A stretch of DNA of 64,000 nucleotides from Acanthosepion esculentum (Eukaryota; Mollusca; Cephalopoda; Sepiida; Sepiidae). Positions 1 through 15,100 of the stretch are shown piece by piece; within the stretch, counting starts at the first letter, position 1; every line of letters begins with the position of its first letter. A model generated the notes under the pieces. It saw only the letters and a list, made by a program, of their open reading frames with translations. It had not been told where the DNA came from and ran no database searches. The translations under genes were made by a program, and so were the position numbers. The stretch is from contig OZ038480.1 in NCBI GenBank assembly GCA_964036315.1, forward strand, positions 7,223,703 through 7,287,702. Reading direction: 5' to 3'.

Positions 1-30
1 ATAGGATTTAAAAAAGCTTGTCAAAGTTAC

Positions 31-189
31 CTTGGGAGGGAAATGGTTAATATTGAAATCTTCAGCCTTGAATGCAGAAAGAGCTTTGAATGCTGCAGCA
101 CTGACTTCAGTATCAGTACGTTTAGCTGTGACAGACCCAAATCGCTGCGAGAGGATCCACAGCATACTTACAACATCGCCATAGAATTT
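31..189 (-). CDS. FOCAD: FOCAD exon J (most 3' exon in window)
   Basis: The exon is 159 nt (53 codons, phase 0). The acceptor is ACCGAATCCAG before AAATTC; the donor is CCCAAG/GTAACT. It encodes KFYGDVVSMLWILSQRFGS, then EVSAAAFKALSAF and ends NHFPPK. It corresponds to the vertebrate segment with VLSFLWTHTQ and AAYRSLANF, ending HLPEK. The reading frame is open to the donor and the gene continues below base 1. Confidence 0.92.
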
Positions 190-3100
190 CTGGATTCGGT
201 AAAAAACAAGACAAATTAGTCAATACAAGTACTACTTCAAAATTTTCAAATTAAATATTTCTATTATGAAAAAAAGTTAAAAAGTTTTAGTAATACTAAA
301 CATATTTATTATAGAATTATTTAAATGTGATATTTTTTTGGCAGAAAATTTCACCTTGTTTTTCTTGCGGTAATATATGGCTGGTCACTTGTATTTGAGT
401 ATACCTGTCTTCTCGGGTGTCTAGCTAATTCCTGCCTGCTTTGGTACATTTGTGTTTTTTCAACATTTAGAGTGATTGCATACAGTTTATACTGTGACCT
501 TGATCAGTGGACTTTAGTTGCAGTTTCTGGGAGAGAGAGTGCATAATCTTGCATGATCAGTAGTTTGAATTTGGGATTCCAAACAATTTCACTCACAAGA
601 TACGGGGATCAAAACCTGTAGCATTGGTTTTTTTAAGTACTTCCCATTTTGGTGCCGCCTGCTGGAATCATCTCCCTAGTCTAATAACATCAAGAAGTCA
701 CCTTCTTGACAAATAGACCATGGTGAGAATCAACTCTGTGTCTCGTGGTAGGAATGCTAATATTTTAACCTCTTGGCCATGGGCTCACTTCTTGCGGTAA
801 TAAAAGTATTACAAAAAGATCTTGCATTTTGTAGAATGATTAAAAAGATGTTTTATTACAGATCTTGTTTTATTGATTTGGATGACTGAATTACTGTAAA
901 CAGTAATTGGGAGCAACATGTTCCATTTCTTTGGTTGATGCATGTTTTCATTTTTCAGTTAATTACTATAAGGCCTTACGATTTGAACAATGGTCTTGTA
1001 AATCAGAGATTACAAAGCTGATCTTCAATCCCAAATATCAACTATTTTAGTAAAACTAAGTTGACAAAACAATACCAGGAAGGTTAAAGCCATTGTTTTT
1101 TTTTTCTGAGAAGAGATAATATTTGGTTTGTTTTGAAATAAAATATTAAAATTTTATTCTAAATATTAGAAAAGAATTAAAATATCAGATCAGGAAATAA
1201 TGAAACATTAGTCTGTTAAGGTAAATATCAAAAATTTGCTTTTCACCTCAAAGGCTTCACTTTCAACAGATAATTGTGGTACCAAGGAAAACATTTCGCA
1301 GATCTTGATAGTCACGGCAGGCCTGAGAGAGACAAATATAGTGACATTAAAAAAGAAAAGAGAAATAAATTTTGTAATAATAAATTGTAAATATATTTAT
1401 AATATTTATCATAAATAAATTTCAAAATAGAAATCAAAAACTTTAACTTTGCACTTTTTATGGTTTTCATCATTGAGCAGAAGAAAGAGTTCATTTTGAG
1501 ATTTCATGAAAGTGATGTCAAGTTAGTAATATTTATTAAAGTGTGTAGACTTAAAAAAGAAACATTCTCTTGTAGAATGACATCTCTGTTGCTGGTAAGG
1601 AAATTGTCCAGCCTTTAATGCCATATAAAGAGAATTGATATTACATAGCAATTCAGCACTATTTTTTTTTTTGTTGGTTTCTAAGAAAATTTTCCTGTTT
1701 TCTACCAAATACATGACACCATCTGCAACAAATAAATATATTTCATTCAGTTCATCATTTATTATCAACTATATCAATTCCTCTATGCATGATTCAGGCA
1801 TCAGTGTTACTTTCTACAATAGTAGCGGAAACATTCATCTTGATGTTTAGTGAAGTTGTGTCCAGATGATTCAGATTTCGGTAATTCATGATATCCAAAC
1901 TTTAGTGTACAATGACCACATTGCATATTTTCATTGGATAAAGCAAATCAGTTTTGTAAATAGGTGAATAAATAATCTAGAAAATCTACTGGCAGCAAAC
2001 TGCTTTGCATACATGAGCAAGTGCATAAAGATAGAAAGGCATGTAAGACAAAGAGGTTTGCTTAGCTTTTAGAAGGCATCCTTTGATTTTCCAATGTGGC
2101 TTTGGATTTTGTGTCATTTTTTCCATTATCTGTTTCAACACTTCCCAGATATTTAAATGTTCACTCTTGCTTCATTTTGAAATCACCAATTTATAGACTC
2201 ACATGTAAGTTTGTTCCTCTTGCTGACAATCATACGTTCTGTCTTCTTACAATTGATGGTTAGTCCTTTCTTCCTGCTTTCCTTTGTCTAAGAGTTTTCT
2301 TTCTGTGTCTGCTATTGACATAGTGTCATTTGCATATCTTATGTTGTTAAGATTGTATCAATTAATAAATCCTGGTAGGACTTCTAGTTCTCTCAGGACT
2401 GCCTTGCTGTATACATGTGAGAAAATAACAATGAGGGTGGTGGGGCTTCAGATTTCAAACCAGAAATCTGGGCTTGTAATTTAAAGGGTCATAAATCAGT
2501 CTCACAAGTTCAAAGTAAAAACTACTGGGGATGTCAATCAAAAGGAGTAAAAAATTTGTATCCATGACTTGCACCATTATTCTTTGTTCAAGAAGAACAA
2601 AGAATAATGCTGCTGTTGTCCAAAGTAACATTCTTTTATTGGCATGAGAAAAGCTGTAATTAGTCAATGCTGGTAGGTAATTGCATAAATTACCATATTT
2701 CAAAGCCTTTCTAAAGTAGCCACGATCTTGATTTGGACTTTCTTTTTTGATAAACAGAACAGAAAATGCAAATTTTTTTTCAAGATAAGATTTAATTTTA
2801 TCCTTGCCACAATAGGTTAAATAAATCTGGTGAGAAGACACCTCTTTGTCTTACATGCCTTTCTATCTTTATGGACTTGCTAATGTATGCAAAGCAGTTT
2901 GCTGCCAGTAGAGTTTCTAGATTATTTATTCACCTATTTACAAAACTGATTTGCTTTATCCAATGAAAATATGCAATGTGGTCATTGTACACTAAAGTTT
3001 GGATATCATGAATTACCGAAATCTGAATCATCTGGACACAACTTCACTAAACATCAAGATGAATGTTTCCGCTACTATTGTAGAAAGCAACACTGATGCC

Positions 3101-4446
3101 TGAATCATGCATAGAGGAATTGATATAGTTGATAATAAATGATGAACTGAATGAAATATATTTATTTGTTGCAGATGGTGTCATGTATTTGGTAGAATAA
3201 AGCACAACAAATTTAATCAGGATATAGATAAACAGTAGAGTGAAAAATATACACATTTGTTTACCTCATGATACAATTGGGGATTTGGGGTTTTGAAATT
3301 AGTAGAAGTAATGTTATTTGGTCTTGTGACATGTGAAAAGGATATTATGTTGTACAACAAACATACACAGATGTGTATTAAAATGGGCAAAAAGAATGTA
3401 AAACCAAGAAATACTTGTTGGGAGAGTAAAACATGGCAAGATATAAAGAAAAGGTTACCTTTTGTCATTAGCTAGTTGAGTTGAGAGTAATTTCCACACA
3501 CTCTGAATACTTACAACCTACAGTTGGAAAAATAAGCAAAAATTAGATCAGAATTATGGTTTGGTTTGGTTAGCAGCATATCATCTACTTAGGGGTCATT
3601 TAATGCCAAAATTTTATTTTCTTGTGAACTTTGGTAATTTTTTTCCCAATAATATACTGCTGGTAATTTTTCTTTTACTATGAAAATGTATTGCTGGTAA
3701 TTTTTCTTTTACTATGAAAATGTATTGCTGGTAATTTTTCTTTTACTATGAAAATGTATTGCTGGTAATTTTTCTTTTACTATGAAAATGTATTGCTGGT
3801 AATTTTTCTTTTACTATGAAAATGTATTGTTGGTAATTTTTTCTAATGTATTTTTATATTTCCATGTTTTGACTCCAGTTTGGGGGGGGGGGTCCCTATT
3901 TTCTCATAGTTAGGACCCTACAGGTGCTACCACACTTTTCAAAACCTCCAGATCAGAGGCCTTGCTGCCTGATGTAGTTTATCATCATACCCAGAACAAA
4001 AATCAGAATTATCAGATATGGTTTGGTTTGTTTTATTTTATAGTAAATCAATGTCAATGGGTTATTTAATGCTGTCAAGGTTTTTATTGCTGGTAATATT
4101 TTTTCCAAAAATGTATTGCTGTTAATATTTTTTTCTTCAAAAAGGTACTACTGTTAATAATTTTTGATAAAAAATTTATTGCTGCTATTAAAACCTGTTT
4201 TTACAATTTCATAGTATTTTGACCCCAGTTTGGGGTTAACTATTTTCCCATAGCTGGGACCCTAACAGGTGCTACTACTCTGGGTCAGGGTGAACCTGGG
4301 AACACCAGCAATTAAGAGGTGGTTCCACGTTCCTCAAAACCTCCTGATCAGAGGCCTTGCTGTTGGATATAGTTTATTGCCTTACCCAGGATGGATTATC
4401 AGATATATCAAAGGGTATAAAATGAACACAAAATGAAATCTACTGT

Positions 4447-4512
<66 letters not shown>

Positions 4513-7500
4513 AAACATGTAGTATTGAATGTTAAGACAACATAGTCTTGCATATTTTCTTTTGAAGTTTCTCATATTCTCTAATGAGACTTTTTATTTG
4601 AAAATGATTTCGAAATATGTATTGTCCATACGATGACCTAGCGCTTTCGAACATCATTGTCCATCTTCAGGTTCAATATTTTTAGTCAAAATTTATTTTT
4701 TAAACAAACATTTGCCAATTATCTTGTAGCGTAATCATGTTGCTACTTTTTTACAAACTAAATAAACGTTAAAATTCTTTTAATTTCAAAAGACGCGATG
4801 ATGTTATCACGTGCATGGCGAAGATTTTTATCATGTGACAGCGTGAAAAAGATTTTTATTATACAAGCCAAAAGATCGAAGAATACGTTATAAAATTTAA
4901 ATATATTATAAACATTGTAAGATGTTACCAGAAATATTGTAATCTATACGATTAATAAGAGGTCTTTTGCTTTTAATATGTAATGGCTCTAAGATTTTAA
5001 GGCGTCTAATGTCTGTATGTTTATCTATAATTTTAGTATTTTCTACAAGTATTTTACATATATCAGATTGCATAAGGGAAACAGTATGTGACTTAATATG
5101 TTGTTTAATGGAGCTAGAATTATTTAGATGCATAGTTAATCTTCTGGAGAGCCAGGTGGTTGTAAATCCAATATATGTATGTGGATTAGAAGAGCATTAT
5201 TCCACGGGACATTTAAACTCATACACAACATTGGTTCTATCAACAACCGCAGCAACTGGAGAATGGTTATTACTCATTATCAGGTTAGAGGTTTTAAATT
5301 TACTATAATATATATTAAGTTTTAAGGCTTTGTTAGAATCAACAGGGAACACATTATGGTGTATTATAGACTTAAGGGCCTTTTCATCTACACTGTATTG
5401 TCTGTGCATTTGTCCTCTCTAAATAAGGTTAATTGAGGATAATTTTCTGGGTGTATCTCTTGTTAGGTCTGAGAAGTATATATCAAAGTCATTATCAACT
5501 AGATAGTTAGGAAAGCCGTTATTAATAAGGGTTTGCTTGATGTTAGTCAATTGCTTATGAAATATTTTATTGGTAGAAGAGATACGTTTTGCTCTAGTAA
5601 CTAGGTTGGAAATAATTGACCGTTTATATTTAATGGGGCATTCACTAAGATAGTTGAGGGTGCAATTGTTATCACTTGTAGGTTTTTTGTATACAGAAGT
5701 GGTAAAAGTGTCATTACTAGTATTTATTAAAACATCCAAAAAAGGGATCTTATTGTCTTTAGTTAGTTCATGTGTAAAATTAAGTACTGAACAATTTTTG
5801 CTTGTATTTTCATCAGAAATTAAAGCAAACATTTGAACATTAAAACGGCTCATGATCAGACATTATAGACATTCATTGTCTGTTATATTTAATAATATAA
5901 ATATGTTTACATATTGATCTGCTGCCCCAATACACTAAATTAAATATTTTATACACACTTCTTTATACAGTTTTCTCTAGTGAAAAATATTTAATATACA
6001 TCGTTTCTTTTGTATAATAATAGTTTCTAGAAAGTTGAGTCTTTTCTTGCAGTGAGTGCTGCATTGTATTTTGTTGTTATCTATGAATATTTGTCTATGT
6101 TGATAGTTATATGTTGGTTGTAATGATTGATATGTGCATCAATTGTACTAAATTTCGACAAGTGATTTATATTGCCTTGCTTGGGGTGAAATGATTATAT
6201 ATCAGTCAAAAAAGAATTGCTATATTGAAACAAGAGTAGAAAAAAAAATGTAACTGCCAAAATAATATGACATGTCTCTTAAACGGTTAATGTTTGCCTA
6301 TTAATATTGTTTAGTGAGTTAATGACAATCTGAGAAAGAAAATAAATTAACAAAAAAATGTACTGAAAAAATAGATTTTATAACCACAAACTAAGTGTAA
6401 GCAGCAATAAATACAAAAATAATACGGCTCTCTTTAAATATTACTTGCAAATGAAAGATGGCAGAGCTGTACCAAAAATTACATGGGAAATAATGGCTAG
6501 AACTAAATCTTACAATAGTAAGATGTAATTTTTGCCTTCAAAAAGTATAAATAACTCTGACTTACTAAACAAAAGAAATGAATTAGTGGTCACATGTAGA
6601 CATAAAAACAAACACCACTTGAAAAATGTTGAACCAGATTGATTTCAATTCAAGCCAGATATCCTCATTTTTTTGTCATTTCTTTTATATTGGAGGGATG
6701 CGTAATGCATTTCTGTTTGAATGTCCATTTCTGTAATAGGTTTCAATAACTTTAACATGTTGTTTGATTGTTAATCTTTCCATGGTTGAAATTGCCAAAG
6801 ACTTAAGTTTTTAAATCTGAAATATATATTTCTTATTACACAAAATGTATTTACTGGATACAATAATCCGAGTTTTTTTTTCTAATAGTGTAAATTTAAA
6901 ATGAAAGCATGTCTTTCCTTTTTGCTGAAATTTTATAATTGACTGGCAATCCTCTTATGTTGAACAAAGAAATGATTCAAATAAAATTTACCTCTGCTTC
7001 ACACAGGCCAGACAGACCTTGCAAAGCTAAACAAACAGCAGCTGTACTGTGTTCACTTCTGCATACATTGAGAATATTTGACAGGAGACTCAACATGTCT
7101 GCACCATGTTGCACAGGCCTGCAATAATGAAAAAAAAAAATCATCATCGAACTTATTAACAAACATGTATCCTATAGATTCGCAGTTCATGTAGAGCCAC
7201 AGAAAATGTTGATTATTTTTAAAAAAAAAATAATAATGCTGGTTTTATATTGATCTGTTTATCTTTTACTGAATCAAGTATTGTATAAAATGAGATTTCT
7301 TAAACACAAGCATAATTTATGAATGGCTTGTGAGATCAGGAGGCTTTCTATTGTTCAACACAAATATTAAAACAACTCACATTGATAGAATATTATGACG
7401 TGCCATTAAATATTTCTGTTTTTTTAACAAACCATTGTTTGAAACTTTATTTAATCATGTACAAATCTAAAACTCTGTGATCTCATTATAATATTATATA

Positions 7501-10500
7501 TATATATATATGTCATTTGCAGACAGTACTGTTTCACTGTATGACAGCTCCTCAGTGCGACTAGACAACCAAATGCCTCAGGGCCGGATCAAAACTAAAC
7601 CGATTTTGTGTCAGTCAGGGCTTCTACCATTGAGCCATCGTCACTTGACAGAACAAATCAGCCAAATCAAGCGTATTGTTTTTACAAATGTAAACAAACA
7701 CCAGGCAGCCAAAGTGCTCCATTCATTTTACTGAAGAGCTTCGCATTTACACAGATGACTGTTGTTTTTTTAGAATTAGCTTGTCATTCAACAGTGCTCG
7801 ATTGAAAATATATTTTCAAGAGCTAAATTATGTCATTCGCAGACAGTATTGTTTCTCTGTACATTTTGAACAATAAAAAATATTAAAAAAATTCAAATTT
7901 CAAGACACACTGGGTTGTATATTAATATTTTTTTGTTTTATTATTTCAATGGGGTTCCTTGATTAGTTTCAGCCAGCATGGCCATCATCAGGAGAAAAAA
8001 AATCCCTGCTTGTCAGTAGCAGTGAACTACAGGTGTGAATGACTGTCTCTGAGGAAAGTGAACATTACCTGTAGTTTCATTTGTTTTTATCGTTAATTTC
8101 GGTCAGGCCTTGTGTTGGTCAAACAGCCTCTTTCTAGTTGTTTTTAAGATAAAGGATGGGAGATTCCTGACTTTCAGAATACCCTCCTTTGTCATTTTGA
8201 CAGTTTTATTGCTTGCTGGGAATGGGATGTGTGTGTTAAGTTTATGTTATCTTTTAGTTCTTTGGGAGTGTGTGTGATGTGTGCATGCACATATATATGT
8301 CTGTGAGTGTGTGTATAAGTGTGAAACCTTAACACATCTGCAAGCATGTCTGTCTTGAGTTAAAAATGCCTTTGAGTGAGTGAAGTATGTAGGTTTTAGC
8401 TTTGAGGCTTGTGGACAAGCACAACAGAATCACAAACAAAGAACTGTACCAAATAACAGAAACCACATCACCTGAGGACTTTCAAAAGTAGCAACAACTA
8501 AAATAGATATAATATATTATAAATTTGAAAAGAAAATAATGTCATAATTAAGATGTTGATGATAAATATTTGAACAAAAAGGTTAGGCAGGAAGTTCCTA
8601 TCAATACTCAAATTAGCAATCAAAAGCTACTAGACACGGGAAACCTATTTTTCTGAAAAATTGTTTTAAGAGAAAAGGTTTTATAAATTTCAACCAAAAG
8701 TATCAATAGCTGCTTGGTCAATGAATGCTGAATGTTTCCTTATAAGGAAATATCTAATATTAAAGATGAAGAGAACAGATACTACACTTTAATTCCAGCC
8801 CACTGGCCAGGAATTGAAAAAGTATAACTTGTATAGTTATAGGTTGTTCGATCAATGAATGCCAAATGTTTCCTTATAAGGAAATAGCTAATATTAGAGA
8901 TGAAGAAAACACATACTACACTTAGTATTTACTTGCCGCACCCCTGTGACAGGATATGACACAAGGTCAGTTTATTGTGGGAAGCCTGAGTGCATGCACC
9001 CGGGCCATGTTCAAAAATAGCCCAGCTCCCACAAGTGTTGTGCTGCCATTGGTATTACTACTGATCACCAGTGCATTGAGGGTGATACTGCTGTGAGCAG
9101 CCATTTTATTGAGACTGAACATTTTTTTAGTTGCACTCTACCCAACGGCAAGGACATAACTATGTTGATCTCTGTCTGAAGACAAAGGCACAATTGAGAG
9201 ATAAAATATAGTTTGTCCACTCGAGGGCAGATACTATACTTTGATCCCAACCCGATGGTCAGGAAGTAAAGAAATGTTTTTGTGTAGCACTGGCTGTTTG
9301 GTCAATGAATGCCGAATGTTTCCTTATGAGGAAACATCTAATATTATCATTACCATTAAGTTGAATCTTTGTTTCACATGTTATAACGGGGTGGATTTGT
9401 ATTCCAAAGACATCTGGAGGCTATGGTTGAAGCCAATGGCAATTTTATTGAATAAATTTACTCTTTAGTATTTTAAAATATTTTTGTGTAATTTTGGTAA
9501 ATATCTCTGCTAAAATGAGAAGTCAGTGTTATTTTCATTTTTGCATAATTTAGATGACAATTTAGTCATCACACTATGTATTTATATTCTGTTATGTTTT
9601 TTGTTTCACATATTATAACAGGGTGGATACAAATATTTATATTCTGTTATACTTTTTGTTTCACATATAACAGGGTAAATACAAATATTTATATTCTGTT
9701 ATTCTTTTTGTTTCACATATTATAACAGGGTGGATACAAGTATTTATATTCTGTTATACTTTTTGTTTCACATATAACAGGGTGGATACAAGTATTTATA
9801 TTGTGTTATACTTTTTGTTTCACATATAACAGGGTGGATACAAGTATTTATATTCTGTTATACTTTTTGTTTCACATATTATAACAGGGTGAATACAAAT
9901 ATTTATATTCTGTTATACTTTTTGTTTCACATATAACAGGGTAAATACAAATATTTATATTCTGTTATTCTTTTTGTTTCACATATTATAACAGGTTGAA
10001 TACAAGTATTTATATTCTGTTATACTTTTTGTTTTACATATTATAACAGGGTGGATACAAGTATTTATATTCTGTTATACTTTTTGTTTGACATATAACA
10101 GGGTAAATACAAATATTTATATTCTGTTATACTTTTTGTTTCACATATTATAACAGGGTGGATACAAGTATTTATATTCTGTCAATTTTGAGTCCTTATT
10201 TGAAATGAGGCTGAAAAATAGGGAAGCTGCCTGCAGGATTTAAATAGAAGAGTTAAATGAAACAATGACTGGGTCGACTGCCCAAAACTGGTTTAAGCAT
10301 TTTTAAGGCGGTAAGTTGTCCCTTGAAACAAAACCCACCAGTGAACAACCATCATCAGTTGTTAATTATGACAGTTTCAAATGCAAGAGAGAGAAAAATT
10401 AGGGTAGCAGCACTCTAAAACTTTTATAAGAGTTGAAATCATCAAAGGATATTATATATAAAGCATTATCTATAAGGTTTAGAGTAAAGGTCTGTAAAAT

Positions 10501-11453
10501 AACGAAAATTCCTTTGATACATTCAAATATTTTTTATGCAAATTTTCTCAAAACATGCTTAAGAAAAAAAGAAATTTCATGAACCCAAATTTAACATGAA
10601 TTTGGATAAAATGTAACCCACTCAGAGTTTGCTTCCTTTTCTTTATTTTGATTGAAGCCAAATCTAGTATGACCTTGCTTTTTTGTGATGACATTTTATG
10701 GACAAGGGTCATGCCTTACTTAAAATGTAACTGTTACATATTCCTTAGAGCATCAGGTACTTACCGTAAAAGACAAATCTCCTTGATTGCTGATGCTTGG
10801 GCAAAGAGCAGCTCTAGTTTGGCAACGGATGTACTTTGCCTTGTGATTGGTTCTTCAGTTAAGGCTTTGTGCAGTTGTGGGAAGCAACGGTCTTGGATCA
10901 TCCACAACTTGGTGAGGAGATACAATGAAATGGGCTTTAATTGGCTGAAGCGGCCCAAATCCTGGATTGATTTAAGGATTGGCCCAACACAAGCCTAAAG
11001 AAAATTGGAGACGATAGAACAGTTTGAAAATACATGAAAATGTGGAGACACATCACAATGTGATGTAGAAATCTGCATCATAGAAATATGTTAACAAAAA
11101 TAATTAGATAAATCTTTTGAAAAAAACAACACAAAATGCTTTAGTTCAAAGTTTATCCAATGCTTATTATATTCCTTGTTTAATACATGCCAATAATATG
11201 CTAAGGAATATTTAGGAAAAACTTAATAATATTCAACCAAAAATATATATATAATATAAAAGTGAACATTGAAGTCAACACTTAGAGGCAACAGTCTGTT
11301 TCATGCTAGACACAATGGCCTGAGGATTGCATCTCGCATGAAACAGTCTGTCGCTTCTAAGTGTTGACTTCAATGTTCACTTTAATATTTACACACTATC
11401 TCTGATATTGAGCACTTTATCCCATAAATATAGCACACCTTAAAACTATATTT

Positions 11454-11493
<40 letters not shown>

Positions 11494-11646
11494 GTATATA
11501 AATAAATCGGCAGGATGATTGTGTCTAGCAGGAAACAGCTGCCTCTGAGTGCTGACTTCAATGTTCACTTTAATATTTACATACGCTCTATCTCTGATAT
11601 TGAGCACTTTATCCCATAAATATAGCACACCTTAAAACTATATTCC

Positions 11647-11682
<36 letters not shown>

Positions 11683-12090
11683 TGATTGCAAATCAAAATC
11701 ATGTTAGAATATAAAAAGCCAATGTGTAAATATGAAGGAATCTTTGGTTGAAAGTTTTCCCCTACCCAGTATATTAACTTATTTAAAGAAATTTCTTTAA
11801 AGAAATATTTGTTCCCAGGTCATCTTTTTCTTTCTTCCTTCTTTCCTTTTACCCCCTCTTTCTTTCTTTCTTCCTCCAAATTATTTTTTTTTTCAATGTC
11901 ATATTGAAATTTATCTTTTTCTTCCTTTTTATTTTTTAATATAAAAACTTTTTCTTTTTTCTTTTTTACCTCGTCTTTTTTTCCCTATCACATTGATTTC
12001 ATATCCAAAGAAGATTTGGTCTAAAGAGATGAATATCAAAATATATTCATGAAATAAATTATAACCGATATGGATTTTTAACGATTTTAT

Positions 12091-12135
<45 letters not shown>

Positions 12136-15100
12136 ATCTTTCAATGATCTCAACTCTAACCTGATTTTCCTCTATCTTACATTTTAAACCATCATAATTG
12201 ACAACACACACACGTGTGTGTGTGTGTGTGTGTTTAATAATGAAAAGACATGTATGTTAAACAGGTGTGTTTAAGTGTTAATCTATTACTGATAACCTAA
12301 ACATACAGGAATATAAGATTCAGAGTGACATGCACCTTATATGACAGGAAATAAAGTATTCCGGAAGCTTAGATTAGTACAAAGACAAATTGCAGAAGGT
12401 AGGATGGATATTGTACATAAATCTCCCAGTTGAAGAGTGCGTTCCTGTCTTAAAACGAACAAATATTTCAACTTTTTCTAATGGCTTCATATCTGTCATA
12501 TTGTTTACATGTATAGGTATATACAGGGTGTGATAGGTAAATAGCCGCCATTTTATATTTTTAATTTTGCGCATGCATGTTGTTTGTCTTTTATTGACTC
12601 CACATTATGGGTAGAGTCTTCAGGGTATTATCTGTGAGAAAAAAAAGCATCATGACACAATTTACTCCACCAGAAATTTGCAAACAGCATGCTGTACTGC
12701 TTGGTATTCATGCTGGAAGTGCCAATATGAACATTTCTGAGTGTTTAGTTGTCAATCAACAGTGCAAAGGATTTGGAAAGAGTTGGAGGAGTCTAATGGT
12801 GATTACAAAGATGTATGGAGTGATTATTAGTTATAGTAACATTATGCCTCCATTCATCTTCCTACGGGGCCTCAAACTCAACACAGAAGCCTACATCAAA
12901 TGCATTGAGGAGGTAGTGCTGCTCTGTGTCAAGATGGTGGCTGCTGGATTACCCTATGTCTGGCAACAGGACTCTGCACCATGCCACACAAGCAGGAGAA
13001 CCCAGTCATGTCTGTCAGACAAATTCTGCTACCACATCACCCTTATATCTGGTCACTTAACTCCCCAGACTGCAAAACCCTTGGTTATTATGTGTGGGGT
13101 GCAGTTGAGCAAGAGACCAACAAAAATCTTTATAACAACAAAGATGAACTGAAGTCAAGGCAGCATTCACCATCCAGAAGAGTTGCAGGAGATTCCAAAG
13201 TTGTTTGAGGGACGTGGTTGACGCCAATGTCAATTTTATTGAATAAATTTACTCTTTAGTTTTTCAAGATATATTTTTTATAATTTTGGCAAATATATCT
13301 GTTAAAATGAGATGTCAGTGTTATTTTTATTTTTGCGTAATTTAGACAACAACTTATCCATCACACCCTGTAGGTGTCAAACTGATATTAGTTAATATTG
13401 ATATATTTGTATGAGTGACGTAAATTGAAATATAACATCAGGTATGCATCAAATCAGGTATGGAATGTGTGGACATCATAATAATATTTATAATTTTGAG
13501 AAAGAGTCTTTATCATTTCAAGTGTTAGTCAAACCAATGAACTTATTTATTCTTTATGTTGTTTTCACAATGTTGCAGTGGATGCCTTTGATAGATTTTG
13601 TCAGGTTGGCAAACCTCAATTAAATAATGGAGTCTGTTTGTCTAGAAGAAACAGAAAGAAATGGTGGTTAATAGGCTGACCAGTTCTTTTCATTATCATA
13701 ACCACTTTATACAAAATAGATTCCGCTTTTCATTCCTTGGGAGATTAAGTCAACCAAATCAACATAAAAAATTAGTTCTGTAGTCTGAACAACTCTTGGA
13801 AAGAGGATGATGTTAAAAACAAAATTTATTCGCATAACAGATAAAAGGATGAAAAATATTTTGGTTAAAACAAATAACAGCAGTTTGAAATTGGCAAACT
13901 CGACTCAATTATGTATAACAATATCACGTCACCTTTTCATAAACTCTATTCTCTTTAGTATAACAATATCACGTCACCTTTTCATAAACTCTATTCTCTT
14001 TCCTATAACAATATCACGTCACCTTTTCATAAACTCTATTCTCTTTAGTATAACAATATCACGTCACCTTTTCATAAACTCTATTCTCTTTCCTATAACA
14101 ATATCACGTCACCTTTTCATAAACTCTATTCTCTTTACTATAACAATATCACGTCACCTTTTCATAAACTCTATTCTCTTTACTATAACAATATCACGTC
14201 ACCTTCTCATAAACTCTATTCTCTTTCCTATAACAATATCACGTCACCTTCTCATAAACTCTATTCTCTTTCCTATAACAATATCACGTCACCTTCTCAT
14301 AAACTCTATTCTCTTTCCTATAACAATATCACGTAACCTTCTCATAAACTCTATTCTCTTTCCTATAACAATATCACGTCACCTTCTCATAAACTCTATT
14401 CTCTTTACTATAACAATATCACGTCACCTTCTCATAAACTCTATTCTCTTTAGTATAACAATATCACGTCACCTTTTCATAAACTCTATTCTCTTTAGTA
14501 TAACAATATCACGTCACCTTTTCATAAACTCTATTCTCTTTATTATAACAATATCACGTCACCTTTTTATAAACTCTATGCTCTTTCCTATAACAATATC
14601 ACGTCACCTTTTCATAAACTCTATTCTCTTTACTATAACAATATCACGTCACCTTTTCATAAACTCTATTCTCTTTACTATAACAATATCACGTCACCTT
14701 TTCATAAACTCTATTCTCTTTCCTATAACAATATCACGTCACCTTTTCATAAACTCTATGCTCTTTCCTATAACAATATCACGTCACCTTTTCATAAACT
14801 CTATTCTCTTTACTATAACAATATCACGTCACCTTTTCATAAACTCTATTCTCTTTCCTATAACAATATCACGTCACCTTTTCATAAACTCTATTCTCTT
14901 TCCTATAACAATATCACGTCACCTTTTCATAAACTATTCTCTTTAGTATAACAATATCACGTCACCTTTTCATAAACTCTATTCTCTTTAGTATAACAAT
15001 ATCACGTCACCTTTTCATAAACTCTATTCTCTTTCCTATAACAATATCACGTCACCTTTTCATAAACTCTATTCTCTTTAGTATAACAATATCACGTCAC

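Noticed and set aside
13807..14946. 379-codon open frame with a 15-residue repeat
   Set aside because: It is the 45-bp minisatellite read in one frame; the unit length is a multiple of three and it breaks at a 2-bp indel. No start context or splice support.
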